From NCBI GenBank assembly GCA_021733925.1, contig JAIPJY010000002.1, positions 124,001-188,000 of the forward strand: a DNA stretch of 64,000 nucleotides, given 5' to 3'. Within the stretch, counting starts at the first letter, position 1. Each line of letters begins with the position of its first letter. The DNA comes from Prosthecobacter sp. (GTDB lineage Bacteria > Verrucomicrobiota > Verrucomicrobiia > Verrucomicrobiales > Verrucomicrobiaceae). The translations under genes were made by a program, and so were the position numbers. Positions 17,114-25,793 of this stretch are shown here, one piece after another. The notes under the pieces were generated by a model, which was not told the DNA's origin, searched no databases, and saw only the letters and a program-made list of their open reading frames with translations.

Positions 17114-17644
17114 TCATTTACTCGTCTTCATTCGCTCTCGAAACCGATGCAAAGCTTTATCAAGAGCGTCAGTAAATTCACCATCGTGCTTAGAAAAAAG
17201 AGAGCCCGCAACCAGCCAGCCACACGCGCGCCCGGACCAGTTTCCGTTCAATTCCACAGTCACTGGCTTCTTCAATGTGCCTACCTTGTCCACATACCCG
17301 TCATTGCCGATCAGGTAAATTTCGCCCGGTGAAAATTTAGGCAGAGATTTCACAGTTCCACTCAGGGCCACGGTGATCAAACCACCAAAAGCCGCATCCT
17401 GCCGTGTTGCATCCACTCCCAGCAAGATAGGGCCCGTGACGGTAGCCGTAATTTGATCAGGTGAAGAAACCTTTTCATAGTGAATATCAAAGTCGCAGGC
17501 CAAAACTTCTGCTTCCGAACTTTGAAAATAACAAGCGGCGTTTGTCACACCATATTGATGTTTGCGGGAACATCCCGGAAATACCAAGAGCACGAAAACT
17601 CCACAAAGTATTTTGGCTCTAATTCTGTACACCAGATGCATCAT
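17114..17644 (-). CDS. Lipoprotein of unknown function
   Basis: 176 residues from the ATG at 17644 (a second ATG directly follows). The N-terminus RIRAKILCGVFVLLVFPGC is a lipoprotein signal with the lipobox FPGC; the in-frame extension upstream adds no signal. The mature part has alternating hydrophobic residues suggesting beta strands (ITATVTGPILLGVDA, KPVTVELNGNW). No family recognised. Codon use is AT-richer than the neighbours, and the gene sits exactly between the two copies of the CAAX protease segment, both hints of acquisition. Confidence 0.55.
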   Translation of the reverse strand: MMHLVYRIRAKILCGVFVLLVFPGCSRKHQYGVTNAACYFQSSEAEVLACDFDIHYEKVSSPDQITATVTGPILLGVDATRQDAAFGGLITVALSGTVKSLPKFSPGEIYLIGNDGYVDKVGTLKKPVTVELNGNWSGRACGWLVAGSLFSKHDGEFTDALDKALHRFRERMKTSK

Positions 17645-17705
17645 AGGCCTCCATAAATAACTCCTAGTTTCCTGACTGTTTTCTGCCTCAAACCACCCTC
17701 CGCCA

Positions 17706-17960
17706 CTCTGCATGCCTTGAATTTGCAATTAAGGCAAAGGATACCCCTTTGCTCCAATTGCCACACTGCGATCTGCACATATAATAGCTGAAACATAAAA
17801 CTGCCCGGATTGTGTATCTGCGTTTGACACAGTTGCAGCTAGTCCAGACGCTGTCCACAAAATGCCACTAGTAACTGCTGAGTACGGGGTCCTTGTCAGT
17901 GATATTCCCCTGCTGCAGTATTTGTATGTTCAGCCACTTTTGCCCATGAACAAAAAGTGC
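17706..17960 (-). pseudogene. Possible decayed coding sequence
   Basis: In the 358-bp spacer between the lipoprotein start and the CAAX protease gene, the minus strand keeps an open frame without a start codon from about 17930 to 17706. Its translation reads like ordinary protein (WTASGLAATVSNADTQSGQ, then FYVSAIICADRSVAIGAKG); the preceding part (FCSWAKVAEHTNTAAG) is in another frame. This could be a frameshifted remnant, or chance. No family recognised. Confidence 0.2.
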
Positions 17961-18002
17961 CATACAAGAATAGCACTCGGTTAACCGCGCGCCATCCCCA
18001 CC

Positions 18003-18749
18003 TCACCAAAACCCCCACTGCTGTGTCTTCATCACATACAAACCCAGCGCCAGATTCCCAACCGCGTGCATGAACACACACGCCCCCAAACTCTTCGTCC
18101 GCACCGCCACGAAATAAACCAGCGCCCCCCACACGAAGGCACCGAAATAATCCTCCGTGTTGTGAATCAACATCACTGCCAGCGTCACGATCCAAAATAC
18201 CTTCCAGCTGTGCTTGCCAAAAGCCACACGCTCAAACCGCCCATCCTCCGTCAGCAGATAGCGCATCAAAAACCCCCGCCAGAACACCTCCTCCACAAAC
18301 GGCACCACCAGCACCATGCGCGCAAAGCGCATGCCCACCACCAAACTAAACCACAACGGCGACTCCTGCGCGATCATCGGATCAAACCCTTCCTTGCGTT
18401 CCGCAAGCCCAAGCCACTTCCACCACGATGCCGGTTCATGCCCATGCTCGATCAAGCTCTCACGCAGCAGCGACGGAGCCACCCACACCGCAATGCCCAC
18501 GACACCCAGCGTGAACGCCAGCCCCAAACCCCTCCACGGCCTGAAAGTGTAATGCTGGCGAAACAGCACCAGCACCACGGCGCAGACCACCGTTTGCAGC
18601 GGATAGACCCAGTGCTCCGGCGCACGCACATGCCAGGGCAGTTCCGAGTTCTCGATGCGAAACAGACCGGCAACACTGCCCAGCAGCGTGAACAGCACCA
18701 ACGGCAGCACGTAGGCTGCTGTGGAAGAGGCGCGCAGGCGTTCAATCAT
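18003..18749 (-). CDS. CPBP-family CAAX prenyl protease-related membrane protein, exosortase-associated type
   Basis: Intramembrane metalloprotease of the Abi/CPBP superfamily, 248 residues with about seven hydrophobic segments. Motif 1 is FVEEVFWRGFLMRY (EExxxR), motif 2 is the histidine in LIHNTEDYF, motif 3 is FMHAVGN. The spacing and HNTED segment resemble the CAAX-related proteins that accompany PEP-CTERM/exosortase systems, fitting the PEP-CTERM protein at 11.8 kb; that link is inference. It is the last gene of the minus-strand run, 13 bases after the halogenase-like gene. A partial second copy lies at 16.9 kb. Confidence 0.8.
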   Translation of the reverse strand: MIERLRASSTAAYVLPLVLFTLLGSVAGLFRIENSELPWHVRAPEHWVYPLQTVVCAVVLVLFRQHYTFRPWRGLGLAFTLGVVGIAVWVAPSLLRESLIEHGHEPASWWKWLGLAERKEGFDPMIAQESPLWFSLVVGMRFARMVLVVPFVEEVFWRGFLMRYLLTEDGRFERVAFGKHSWKVFWIVTLAVMLIHNTEDYFGAFVWGALVYFVAVRTKSLGACVFMHAVGNLALGLYVMKTQQWGFW

Positions 18750-18762
18750 CAGGTCGGGCAGT

Positions 18763-20052
18763 TTAAGGCAGAGCCAGTTCCTTCGCTCGTCCGTTTTTCA
18801 GCAGCCACTTGGAGCACCCCTTCAAATACATTCGGTTCCATGTTGAAAGCGTGCCCGCCCCCGTCGCCATCAGCGCGATGGTACGGTTGGAAATAAACTC
18901 CATCATGTTGCTGAACCGGCCCGGATGATCCGCCTTGAGCTGAGTGCCACGTTCATAAAAAGCCACGATGCGGCCATCGTAAAAGTACTCGATCAACTCA
19001 TGCCACGCCTCATGCCACGCACGCTGGCGTTGCTCATAGCGGCCCAGCTCCTTCGCCAGCTTCTCCGGCGCATCGAGCAGCCTCTCACCATGCTTGGCAA
19101 ACATCGCGCTGAGCGACTCCGCCGAGTCCAGCGCCAGAAACACTCCCGGCGAGAGCATCGGATCCACAAACCCAAACGCATCTCCTGCCGCCACCCAGCC
19201 CGGCCCCTGCGCACGGTCTGAAATAAGCTGATAATTGGTGTAGCTGAAAACATCGGTCACGCGCTTTCGCTTCGCCGTCAGCGGTGAGATCACCGGATCA
19301 GTCGCCAGCACTCGCTCAAGACGTTCCTCTCCCGTCGCACCAAACTCCGGCAGCGCCTTCGGATTCATCACAATGCCGAAGCTCAGTTTGTCCGGCAGCG
19401 GAATGCGCCAGCTCCAGCCCCACGGGTGATACATGATCGTGATCTGCCCCGGCTCATAAGGATGCTCGATCCCGGTATAGTGAGCAAAGTGTGCCGTGTC
19501 CCGTCGCGAGCCTGTGGCCGCCTTGATGCCCAGCAGTTTCGCCGACGTTCTCGCACGTCCGCTGCAGTCAATGATCAGGTCCGGCTTCGCACCCTCAGAG
19601 TAACCACCAGCCTCCAGCGCCGCCGCATCCAGCTCCAGCTCGCGCTTGCCACCCGGATGCGCCACCAGCCCGGCACGATGCTTCACAAACTTCACTCCCA
19701 GCTCTTTGGCGTAATCCTTCAAGACATCGTCGAATTCGGGGCGCGGTACATTGTAGGCATACGGCGGCAGCCGGCCTTCCACGGAGTTGAAATTGAAATT
19801 CATCTGCGTGCCAAGGTGATGAATGAAACTTGCCCCCGGCTTGAACTGCGCGATCGTAGCCACCCGGTCCTCGATGCCCATCCGTTGCAGGATCGCCACG
19901 ATCGCGGGAATCAACGATTCGCCCACCAGCAGCGCCGGACGCTTCTCATCATCATAAACCAGCGCCTGGATGCCCTGACGGGCAAGCATCGCAGCGAGTG
20001 CGCTGCCCGCAGGACCTGCGCCAAGGACGACGATGCGTGGAGGTTGGCTCAT
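18763..20052 (-). CDS. FAD-dependent oxidoreductase, flavin-halogenase-like
   Basis: 429-residue flavoprotein monooxygenase fold. The N-terminal dinucleotide-binding motif is VVLGAGPAGSALAAMLAR; GESLIPAIVAILQRMGI corresponds to the GES(T/L) segment shared by tryptophan halogenases and geranylgeranyl-reductase relatives; WSWRIPL fits the WxWxIP signature that marks flavin-dependent halogenases. GDAFGFVDPMLSPGV is the second FAD motif. Whether it halogenates cannot be told from motifs alone, because the family also includes hydroxylases and reductases. It is 3 bases downstream of an AMP-dependent ligase, suggesting that one activates and the other modifies the same small molecule. Confidence 0.8.
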   Translation of the reverse strand: MSQPPRIVVLGAGPAGSALAAMLARQGIQALVYDDEKRPALLVGESLIPAIVAILQRMGIEDRVATIAQFKPGASFIHHLGTQMNFNFNSVEGRLPPYAYNVPRPEFDDVLKDYAKELGVKFVKHRAGLVAHPGGKRELELDAAALEAGGYSEGAKPDLIIDCSGRARTSAKLLGIKAATGSRRDTAHFAHYTGIEHPYEPGQITIMYHPWGWSWRIPLPDKLSFGIVMNPKALPEFGATGEERLERVLATDPVISPLTAKRKRVTDVFSYTNYQLISDRAQGPGWVAAGDAFGFVDPMLSPGVFLALDSAESLSAMFAKHGERLLDAPEKLAKELGRYEQRQRAWHEAWHELIEYFYDGRIVAFYERGTQLKADHPGRFSNMMEFISNRTIALMATGAGTLSTWNRMYLKGCSKWLLKNGRAKELALP

Positions 20053-20055
20053 GAT

Positions 20056-21426
20056 TCAGTAGCGGCGGAGTTTGCCACTCGCGGTCAGTGGCAGTTCGGA
20101 AACAAAGGTGTAGAACAACGGCACCTTGTAGGCAGAGAGACGCTCCTGGCAAAGTTTTCTCAATTCAATCGCAGCAGGTGGCGACTCGGCGTTTTCAGGA
20201 ATGATTTCCGCCGCAGGCATCGCCCCCAGCGCCGGATGCGCACGCCCAGACACACGCGCAGCCTTCACGCCGGCATGGCTGCACAACACCGCCTCCACCT
20301 CTTCCGGAAAACACTTCAAGCCTCCCACATTGATCACACTGCGCACACGACCCCGCAGATACAAACAGCCGTCCTCATCCATCTCGGCGATGTCTCCAGT
20401 CGCAAACCATCCATCGCGCAAAACAGTCTCCCGTGGCTGCCACGGCGTCAGATACGCATCAAACACACCCGGTCCGCGCAGCATCAGCTCACCGTCATCC
20501 AGCTTCACTTCAAACGCCGGCAGCGCTTGGCCAATCGAGGTCGGCTTGTCCTTCGCATGCTTCAAATTCAAAATCGGCAGCCCCGCTTCAATGATGCCCA
20601 TCCCCTGCGTCAGATGCAGCCCCGTTTTGCCAGCAAACAACTCCGCCACTTCATTCGTCAGCGCAAACGCCGTCGAAACCGCAAGCCGCAGCGAACCAAG
20701 TCGCTCGGCATCCGGCAGACCAGAAAGCATCGTGTAATGGTAGGGCGACCCATACATCACCGTCGCCCCATGCGCCTGCATCATCTCCAGCATCACCTTC
20801 GGATCACTCGCCGGCGCAAGGATCGTCGTGGCCCCATGATAAAGATACAGCACAATCGAAACCGCAAAGTGATGCGCCATCGGCAGCACCCACAACACCC
20901 GGTCCTGCTCCCCAATACGCAATCCCTCATTCGCCGCCGTGATTCGGCCCAGCAGCGTCTCATGCGAGATCACGATACCCTTTGATGTCCCCGTAGTCCC
21001 GCTGCTGAAGCGAATAAAAGCCGGGTTCAACGCCTCAAGCGCCCCCTCATCAAACGCCGGCGGCGCATCATGCTCCACCGCCTCAACCCGCCACTCCTGC
21101 GCAGATTGCGCATGCACGATCACATCCAGCGCCGTCGCCTTCGCCAGTTGCGCCCGCTCGCTGACCGTCAGCTCATTCGGAATCGGCACAAAACACGCGT
21201 TCTGCTGCAAAATCGCCAGCGCCACCACAATGTAATCCGCGCCGCTCGGCGCATTGAGTCCAATACGTGGCCGCGCCTTCTTCGGCCAGTTCACATCTTC
21301 ATTCAAACGCCGCCCGCATTCCCTCATGCGCGCCTCCAGTTCACCAAAAGTGAGCTGCAATTCCGGACTGACCACGGCTGAATGCGTGAGTGTGCTGCGT
21401 GCAAAAATAAGATCGACGATGTTCAC
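20056..21426 (-). CDS. AMP-dependent acyl/aryl ligase (ANL superfamily)
   Basis: Activates a carboxylic acid as the adenylate, usually followed by transfer to CoA or a carrier protein. At 456 residues it is slightly short for the family. The P-loop is FSSGTTGTSKG, the A7/A8 region reads TGDIAEMDEDG...GRVRSVINVGGLKCFPEEVE, and the catalytic lysine is in TASGKLRR at the C-terminus. The A5 motif is unusual: GMGIIEAG rather than YGxTE. Closest in style to O-succinylbenzoate or 4-coumarate-CoA ligase types. Overlaps the preceding FAD oxidoreductase by 4 bases. No carrier protein is visible beside it. Confidence 0.88.
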   Translation of the reverse strand: MNIVDLIFARSTLTHSAVVSPELQLTFGELEARMRECGRRLNEDVNWPKKARPRIGLNAPSGADYIVVALAILQQNACFVPIPNELTVSERAQLAKATALDVIVHAQSAQEWRVEAVEHDAPPAFDEGALEALNPAFIRFSSGTTGTSKGIVISHETLLGRITAANEGLRIGEQDRVLWVLPMAHHFAVSIVLYLYHGATTILAPASDPKVMLEMMQAHGATVMYGSPYHYTMLSGLPDAERLGSLRLAVSTAFALTNEVAELFAGKTGLHLTQGMGIIEAGLPILNLKHAKDKPTSIGQALPAFEVKLDDGELMLRGPGVFDAYLTPWQPRETVLRDGWFATGDIAEMDEDGCLYLRGRVRSVINVGGLKCFPEEVEAVLCSHAGVKAARVSGRAHPALGAMPAAEIIPENAESPPAAIELRKLCQERLSAYKVPLFYTFVSELPLTASGKLRRY

Positions 21427-22712
21427 GTGGCGGGTTCCAGTTGGCTCAAAATTCTTCGCACCTGCAGTGCCAGGTTGGCGGTGTCTTGTTCAGGAAATGT
21501 GGCGGCGATGCCTGCCGCCTGTCCAGTGGCCAGCGCGGTGCCCATGACCCGCGTGCTTGCCTGCGCCCGATGCGTGGCGGAGATGCACCGTCCCGCGATG
21601 AACACATTCTTCAAATCACGCGCCCGCAACACCCCCAGCGGAATGCCACAGGCCTTCGGCTCCTTCGGGTACATCAATCGCGGCCCCCGCGCCGTTTCGC
21701 GCAGCTCCATCGGCCACGTCGCATTCGCTACCGCCTGATCATCACTGCGGCTCTCAAGAATGTCTTCCTCCGTCAAAGTCGCCTCCCCAATCCAACGCCG
21801 GCTTTCACGAATGCCAGCACGCACAGGCAGCGTCGCAACTCGCGCTCGCGAAAAACCCTCCATGGCCGTTCTCAAATGCTCCACAATCGCAAAGGCCACT
21901 TCACGCCCCTTCATCTCGATCTCCGTCAAACTCCGCGCATCCGTCGCATCAAATGCGTCCCCAGGCAGATCCAGCGTCAGGAACGCTTCATTCAAAGCAG
22001 CACTGCCACGGAAATGCGCACCCGCAGCCTCCGCCGGAAGCTTCGTCTCCTGAATCCCCCTCACCAGACATCCCGCGATCTTCAACGGACCATCACCAAT
22101 CAGGGCCGTCGCATCCACATCACCAAGTCCAACAATATAGGCCGGACGTTGCAGTTCATGCGCCGGTGTTTGATCCCACGGCTGATTCGCAAACGCCGCC
22201 ACCACCGCATCACCACTCGCGTCCACCACCGCTCGCGGCCTCACCTTCCAGGTCGTGCCCCGGCATTGCAGCGTCACTTCCACAATGCGCTTTTCATCGA
22301 CCCCACATCCCGCAACTTCAGTATGGAGCAAAACCTGCAGTTTTTGCTGAATCCGACACACCTGATCCAGGAACAACGCCAGCTTTTGCGGCTGGTGCAT
22401 CAGCACATCGACCCTGCCCATCCGCACCGGCCCATGGGCAATTCCCTGCGCCAGCAATTCACGTTCGAATTCAACCACCAGCCCCGGATTGGCAACCCGT
22501 GCCACGGCCTCCGGTGTCGCTGGTAGATCATACAGCCCACAAAATGAATGAACTAACGAGGCTGTCCCCGCTCCACCCAGAAAACCATGCCGTTCCACCA
22601 GCAGCGTCTCCGCTCCCATACGCGCCGCCGCTAAAGCCGCCGCCACCCCTGCGCTGCCACCCCCAATGACGAGAACGTCAGGATTCTGGGTGATGGCGGT
22701 CGTGTCAGACAT
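21423..22712 (-). CDS. FAD-dependent oxidoreductase
   Basis: Start at the ATG at 22712, immediately before the dinucleotide fold (VLVIGGGSAGVAAALAAARMGAETLLVER); an upstream in-frame start adds nine residues. GFLGGAGTASLVHSFCGLYD is typical of the FAD_oxidored family (PF12831 type) found widely in Planctomycetes and Verrucomicrobia, and FIAGRCISATHRAQASTRVMG is its C-terminal FAD-binding segment. Substrate unknown. It is the middle of a run of closely spaced minus-strand genes and overlaps the AMP ligase gene by 4 bases. Confidence 0.85.
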   Translation of the reverse strand: MSDTTAITQNPDVLVIGGGSAGVAAALAAARMGAETLLVERHGFLGGAGTASLVHSFCGLYDLPATPEAVARVANPGLVVEFERELLAQGIAHGPVRMGRVDVLMHQPQKLALFLDQVCRIQQKLQVLLHTEVAGCGVDEKRIVEVTLQCRGTTWKVRPRAVVDASGDAVVAAFANQPWDQTPAHELQRPAYIVGLGDVDATALIGDGPLKIAGCLVRGIQETKLPAEAAGAHFRGSAALNEAFLTLDLPGDAFDATDARSLTEIEMKGREVAFAIVEHLRTAMEGFSRARVATLPVRAGIRESRRWIGEATLTEEDILESRSDDQAVANATWPMELRETARGPRLMYPKEPKACGIPLGVLRARDLKNVFIAGRCISATHRAQASTRVMGTALATGQAAGIAATFPEQDTANLALQVRRILSQLEPAT

Positions 22713-22754
22713 GCAAATAGATGAACCTAAGCGCAACAAAGCGCAAATGACGGC

Positions 22755-24893
22755 TCAGCGATACTCATGGCCTAGATTATCATCCGTAATGATCTCCGCA
22801 CCACCCCATGCAGCCTCCATGGCCGGGCGGCGGCACCAGTGCCACATGTCTCCAGGAACCGGCAGCGCCTCCCCCTTGAGAAAGTCCAGCACCCCATCAA
22901 TCTGATCCGGCCCGATAACAAGCTGACCATCAAAACGATACGCCGCGAGAATCTTTTGCCAGCGCTCACGGTCCGGTTCCATCGGCATGTTGCTCGCGAG
23001 GCAATGGTTCATGACCATCATCGTATGCGGAAACACCTCCATGCCAGTCCGTGCAGCACGCGGTGACTCAGTGCAGTTCCAAAACGCGACACCCTCAGGC
23101 GTCAGATGCGCTTTCACCTCGCTCAAAAACTCACGTGACAGCAATGCAGACGCAAACTCACGCCAATGATGCGTCGTGTTCATCACAATGGCATCAAATC
23201 GCGCCTCCGGATGTTGCCGCAGCCAGCGGCGACCATCGTCAATGACCAGCTCAAGCTTGGGATTGGTAAGCAAACTGGCGACTTCGGGACGTGCACGGAT
23301 AAGATCAAGATAGCCGTGGCTGAGCTCAATGGCAGTGACGTGCTTCACCTGGGGATGGTTGACCAAAATTTGCGTCCACGATCCACTTGCGACACCAATA
23401 ACGAGCACATTCTCAATGCGGTCCCGCACGGCGGAAAGGAAGTAAGGCCGCACCAGCCACGACTTCGGCTCCAGCTTCGTCCCGATCATGCCATCGTAAG
23501 CCCCATTGCCATAAACTGCACTGCTAGTGTCCACCGTGATGACCCCGTGCCGGGATTCGATGATCTGCGCGAAATGCATGCCATGTCCAAACTCCTGCTT
23601 GTATTGCAGGCGCTCATAAAAACTCTGAAACGGACTCAGTGTAATGAGCGCAAGGAACAGCGGCATCCAGCGCATGGGTGCAGGAAGTTGAAACCGTGCG
23701 ATGCCCTCGGCCCACAACCACGACGCGCCCAGCAGCAGCACACTGAGCAGATGCAGGCTCAGCCATTCCATGAAGAGGAAGCCCGTGAGAAGGCTGCCTG
23801 CGCCGGAGCCGATGATGTTGGCGAGATAGAGCCGTGAGAGCTGGCTGCCGGTGTCATTGCCCGGAGGTATGGCCGCATGGCAAAGCAGCGGAAACGTGAG
23901 GCCGAGAAGTGCCCCGGCGATGATGACAAAGTAGTAGCCGTATTCCCAATACAACTGCGTGGCGGCGATGGCGGTGAGTGGCGCGACAAGAAACGCTGCC
24001 ACGCTCGAAAACATCACCCAACGCGCGAGTTTGCTGCGCAGTTCGCTTCCTTGCTTCAGTATGCGAGGACTCAAAAGCGACCCGATCGCGAGCCCGAGCA
24101 GGTAGCTGCCGAGCATGTAGCCGAATACGGGGGCTTTGGAGGCGCTGGCAAAGTTAAAAACACGCGACCAGATGATCTCCCATGACAATGCGAGAAAGCC
24201 GGAAAGTGCCGACCATATCAATGCAGTGCGGAATGGTATTGCACACAGCTGATTTGCAGTGTGCTCGGCTGCATTATCTGCGGACTTAGCAGCTGGCCGT
24301 CTCAAGACAAGCAGCACAATGAGGGCTGCTGCGGCATTCAAACAGGCGGCGATGCGAGTCGTGCCGCTCATGCCAAAACTGCCGAGCAGCCAATGCGCAG
24401 CGATGAAGGCCCCGAGCGCAGCACCAAGCGTGTTCACGAAGTAGAGGCGGCTCACGCTTTCGCCCACATGCGCGGTATCGCGCACCTGATGCGCCACCAG
24501 CAGCGGCAGCGTGGCACCCATGAGCAAGGTTGGGAAAAACACGAGCAAAAAGACGAGAGCGCCTGTGGTGAGCCCGTGGGACTGCACAGAAGTCAGCGCC
24601 CCGACGGCGTCGAACAGCTTCAACGAGATAAGCCCATAGGCACCCACGCCCAGTTCAGCGAGACCAAACAGCAGTACGAGAGGTGCGCGTGTCGATTTGG
24701 AAATCCAGCCACCCACAATGCTGCCGATGCCGAGTCCGGCGAGAAAAGCCGCCACAACCATCGCCACGGATTCGACGTTGCTGCCGTAGATCGTCAGCAG
24801 GGCACGCTGCCAGACAAGCTGGTAGATCAGCGCTGAAATGCCCGAGAGGATGAAAACGCCATGCAGGAGGATGGCATGGAGGCGGTGTGACAT
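22755..24893 (-). CDS. Fused membrane transporter-like/spermidine synthase-like protein
   Basis: 712 residues: an N-terminal membrane part with about twelve hydrophobic segments (1-430; starts HAILLHGVFILSGISALIYQLVW, the usual opening of this family) and a C-terminal Rossmann domain similar to spermidine synthase (about 470-660; VLVIGVASGSWTQIL, VTAIELSHGYLDLI, LELVIDDGRRWL, FDAIVMNTTHHWREFAS). The GxGxG motif is GVASG and the usual acceptor aspartate pattern is altered, so true aminopropyl transfer is doubtful. Such fusions are common in environmental bacteria with no known substrate. Four bases downstream of the sugar isomerase-like gene. Confidence 0.85.
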   Translation of the reverse strand: MSHRLHAILLHGVFILSGISALIYQLVWQRALLTIYGSNVESVAMVVAAFLAGLGIGSIVGGWISKSTRAPLVLLFGLAELGVGAYGLISLKLFDAVGALTSVQSHGLTTGALVFLLVFFPTLLMGATLPLLVAHQVRDTAHVGESVSRLYFVNTLGAALGAFIAAHWLLGSFGMSGTTRIAACLNAAAALIVLLVLRRPAAKSADNAAEHTANQLCAIPFRTALIWSALSGFLALSWEIIWSRVFNFASASKAPVFGYMLGSYLLGLAIGSLLSPRILKQGSELRSKLARWVMFSSVAAFLVAPLTAIAATQLYWEYGYYFVIIAGALLGLTFPLLCHAAIPPGNDTGSQLSRLYLANIIGSGAGSLLTGFLFMEWLSLHLLSVLLLGASWLWAEGIARFQLPAPMRWMPLFLALITLSPFQSFYERLQYKQEFGHGMHFAQIIESRHGVITVDTSSAVYGNGAYDGMIGTKLEPKSWLVRPYFLSAVRDRIENVLVIGVASGSWTQILVNHPQVKHVTAIELSHGYLDLIRARPEVASLLTNPKLELVIDDGRRWLRQHPEARFDAIVMNTTHHWREFASALLSREFLSEVKAHLTPEGVAFWNCTESPRAARTGMEVFPHTMMVMNHCLASNMPMEPDRERWQKILAAYRFDGQLVIGPDQIDGVLDFLKGEALPVPGDMWHWCRRPAMEAAWGGAEIITDDNLGHEYR

Positions 24894-24897
24894 GCGA

Positions 24898-25740
24898 TCA
24901 CTCGAAGCCGTTGGCGCGCAGGAAGGTCAGGCTGTTGGGGATCTGCTCCAGTGAAGTGGGGGATTCATCTTCAATGAAGTAGTGTTCCACGCCATTCTTG
25001 CGGGCGGCGGCAAAGATGGCTTTCCAGTCCATCTGGCCGGTGCCGAGTGTGACATCGTTGGCCACGTCGGTCTTGCCAGTGAGGAAGCCGGTGGCGACGC
25101 CTTTCTTCAAGTCCTTGAGATGCATGAGCTTCCAGCGGCCGCTGTATTTCTCCAGCAGTTTCACCGGGTCCTGGCCGGGGAAGATGATCCAGAGGATGTC
25201 CATCTGCATGGAGACGAACTCGGGCTTGGTCTCGCGCAGGAAGAGATCGAGCAGCGTGCCGTCGCCGTAGGGCTCGAACTCGAAGCCGTGTGCGTGGTAG
25301 AACATCGTGATGCCCTCCTTTGCCAGTGCCTCACCGGCCTTGTTGAAGACGGCAATGGCATCGCGGCACTCGGCTTCGTCGAAGCTGTCTTTGTGGTCGA
25401 TCCAGGCGCAACCGGCATACTTGAGGCCGAGGGTCTTCGCCTCCTTCACAACGTTGTCGAGATCGTTCTTGTAGCGCGCGTAGGGGAAGTGGCTGCTGAC
25501 GGCCTTCAGGCCACGCTGCTCCAGCTCCGCTTTGAACTGCTCGGCGGTGAGATCATAAGTGCCAGCAAGTTCGACCTCCTTGATGCCGAATTCCTTCACG
25601 CGATCCAGCGTCCAAGGCACCCCCCGCAGCTTGAACTGGCTGCGCAGGCTGTAGAGCTGCAAACCGGCGGCGTTCGGGGCATCGGCGGCGAATATTTGAG
25701 CCGTGAGCGCAAGGGCGAGGAAGAGGTGCGTGAATTTCAT
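24898..25740 (-). CDS. Secreted sugar phosphate isomerase/epimerase-like protein
   Basis: Xylose-isomerase-type TIM barrel (AP_endonuc_2 superfamily). The ATG at 25740 gives a signal peptide (MKFTHLFLALALTAQIFA), so the protein is exported; upstream in-frame codons are not needed. Recognisable segments: GLQLYSLRSQF, VKEFGIKEVELAGTYDLT, GITMFYHAHGFEF, FVSMQMDILWI, and LGTGQMDWKAIFAAARKNGVEHYFIEDE with the metal-ligand acidic residues. Secreted versions are abundant in Verrucomicrobia and Planctomycetes and are thought to act on sugars or cyclitols. 280 residues. Confidence 0.9.
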   Translation of the reverse strand: MKFTHLFLALALTAQIFAADAPNAAGLQLYSLRSQFKLRGVPWTLDRVKEFGIKEVELAGTYDLTAEQFKAELEQRGLKAVSSHFPYARYKNDLDNVVKEAKTLGLKYAGCAWIDHKDSFDEAECRDAIAVFNKAGEALAKEGITMFYHAHGFEFEPYGDGTLLDLFLRETKPEFVSMQMDILWIIFPGQDPVKLLEKYSGRWKLMHLKDLKKGVATGFLTGKTDVANDVTLGTGQMDWKAIFAAARKNGVEHYFIEDESPTSLEQIPNSLTFLRANGFE

Positions 25741-25793
25741 GAATGGAGAGGAGGATTGTTGAAGAAGGGCGGTGAAAATGTCACGCACGAACT

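Noticed and set aside
17896..18195. 99-codon minus-strand frame upstream of the lipoprotein
   Set aside because: Overlaps the CAAX protease gene in a different frame and has no protein-like composition in that part.
18763..22712. Aryl polyene or flexirubin gene cluster
   Set aside because: No ketosynthase, carrier protein, dehydratase or ammonia lyase genes adjoin the halogenase-like and ligase genes.
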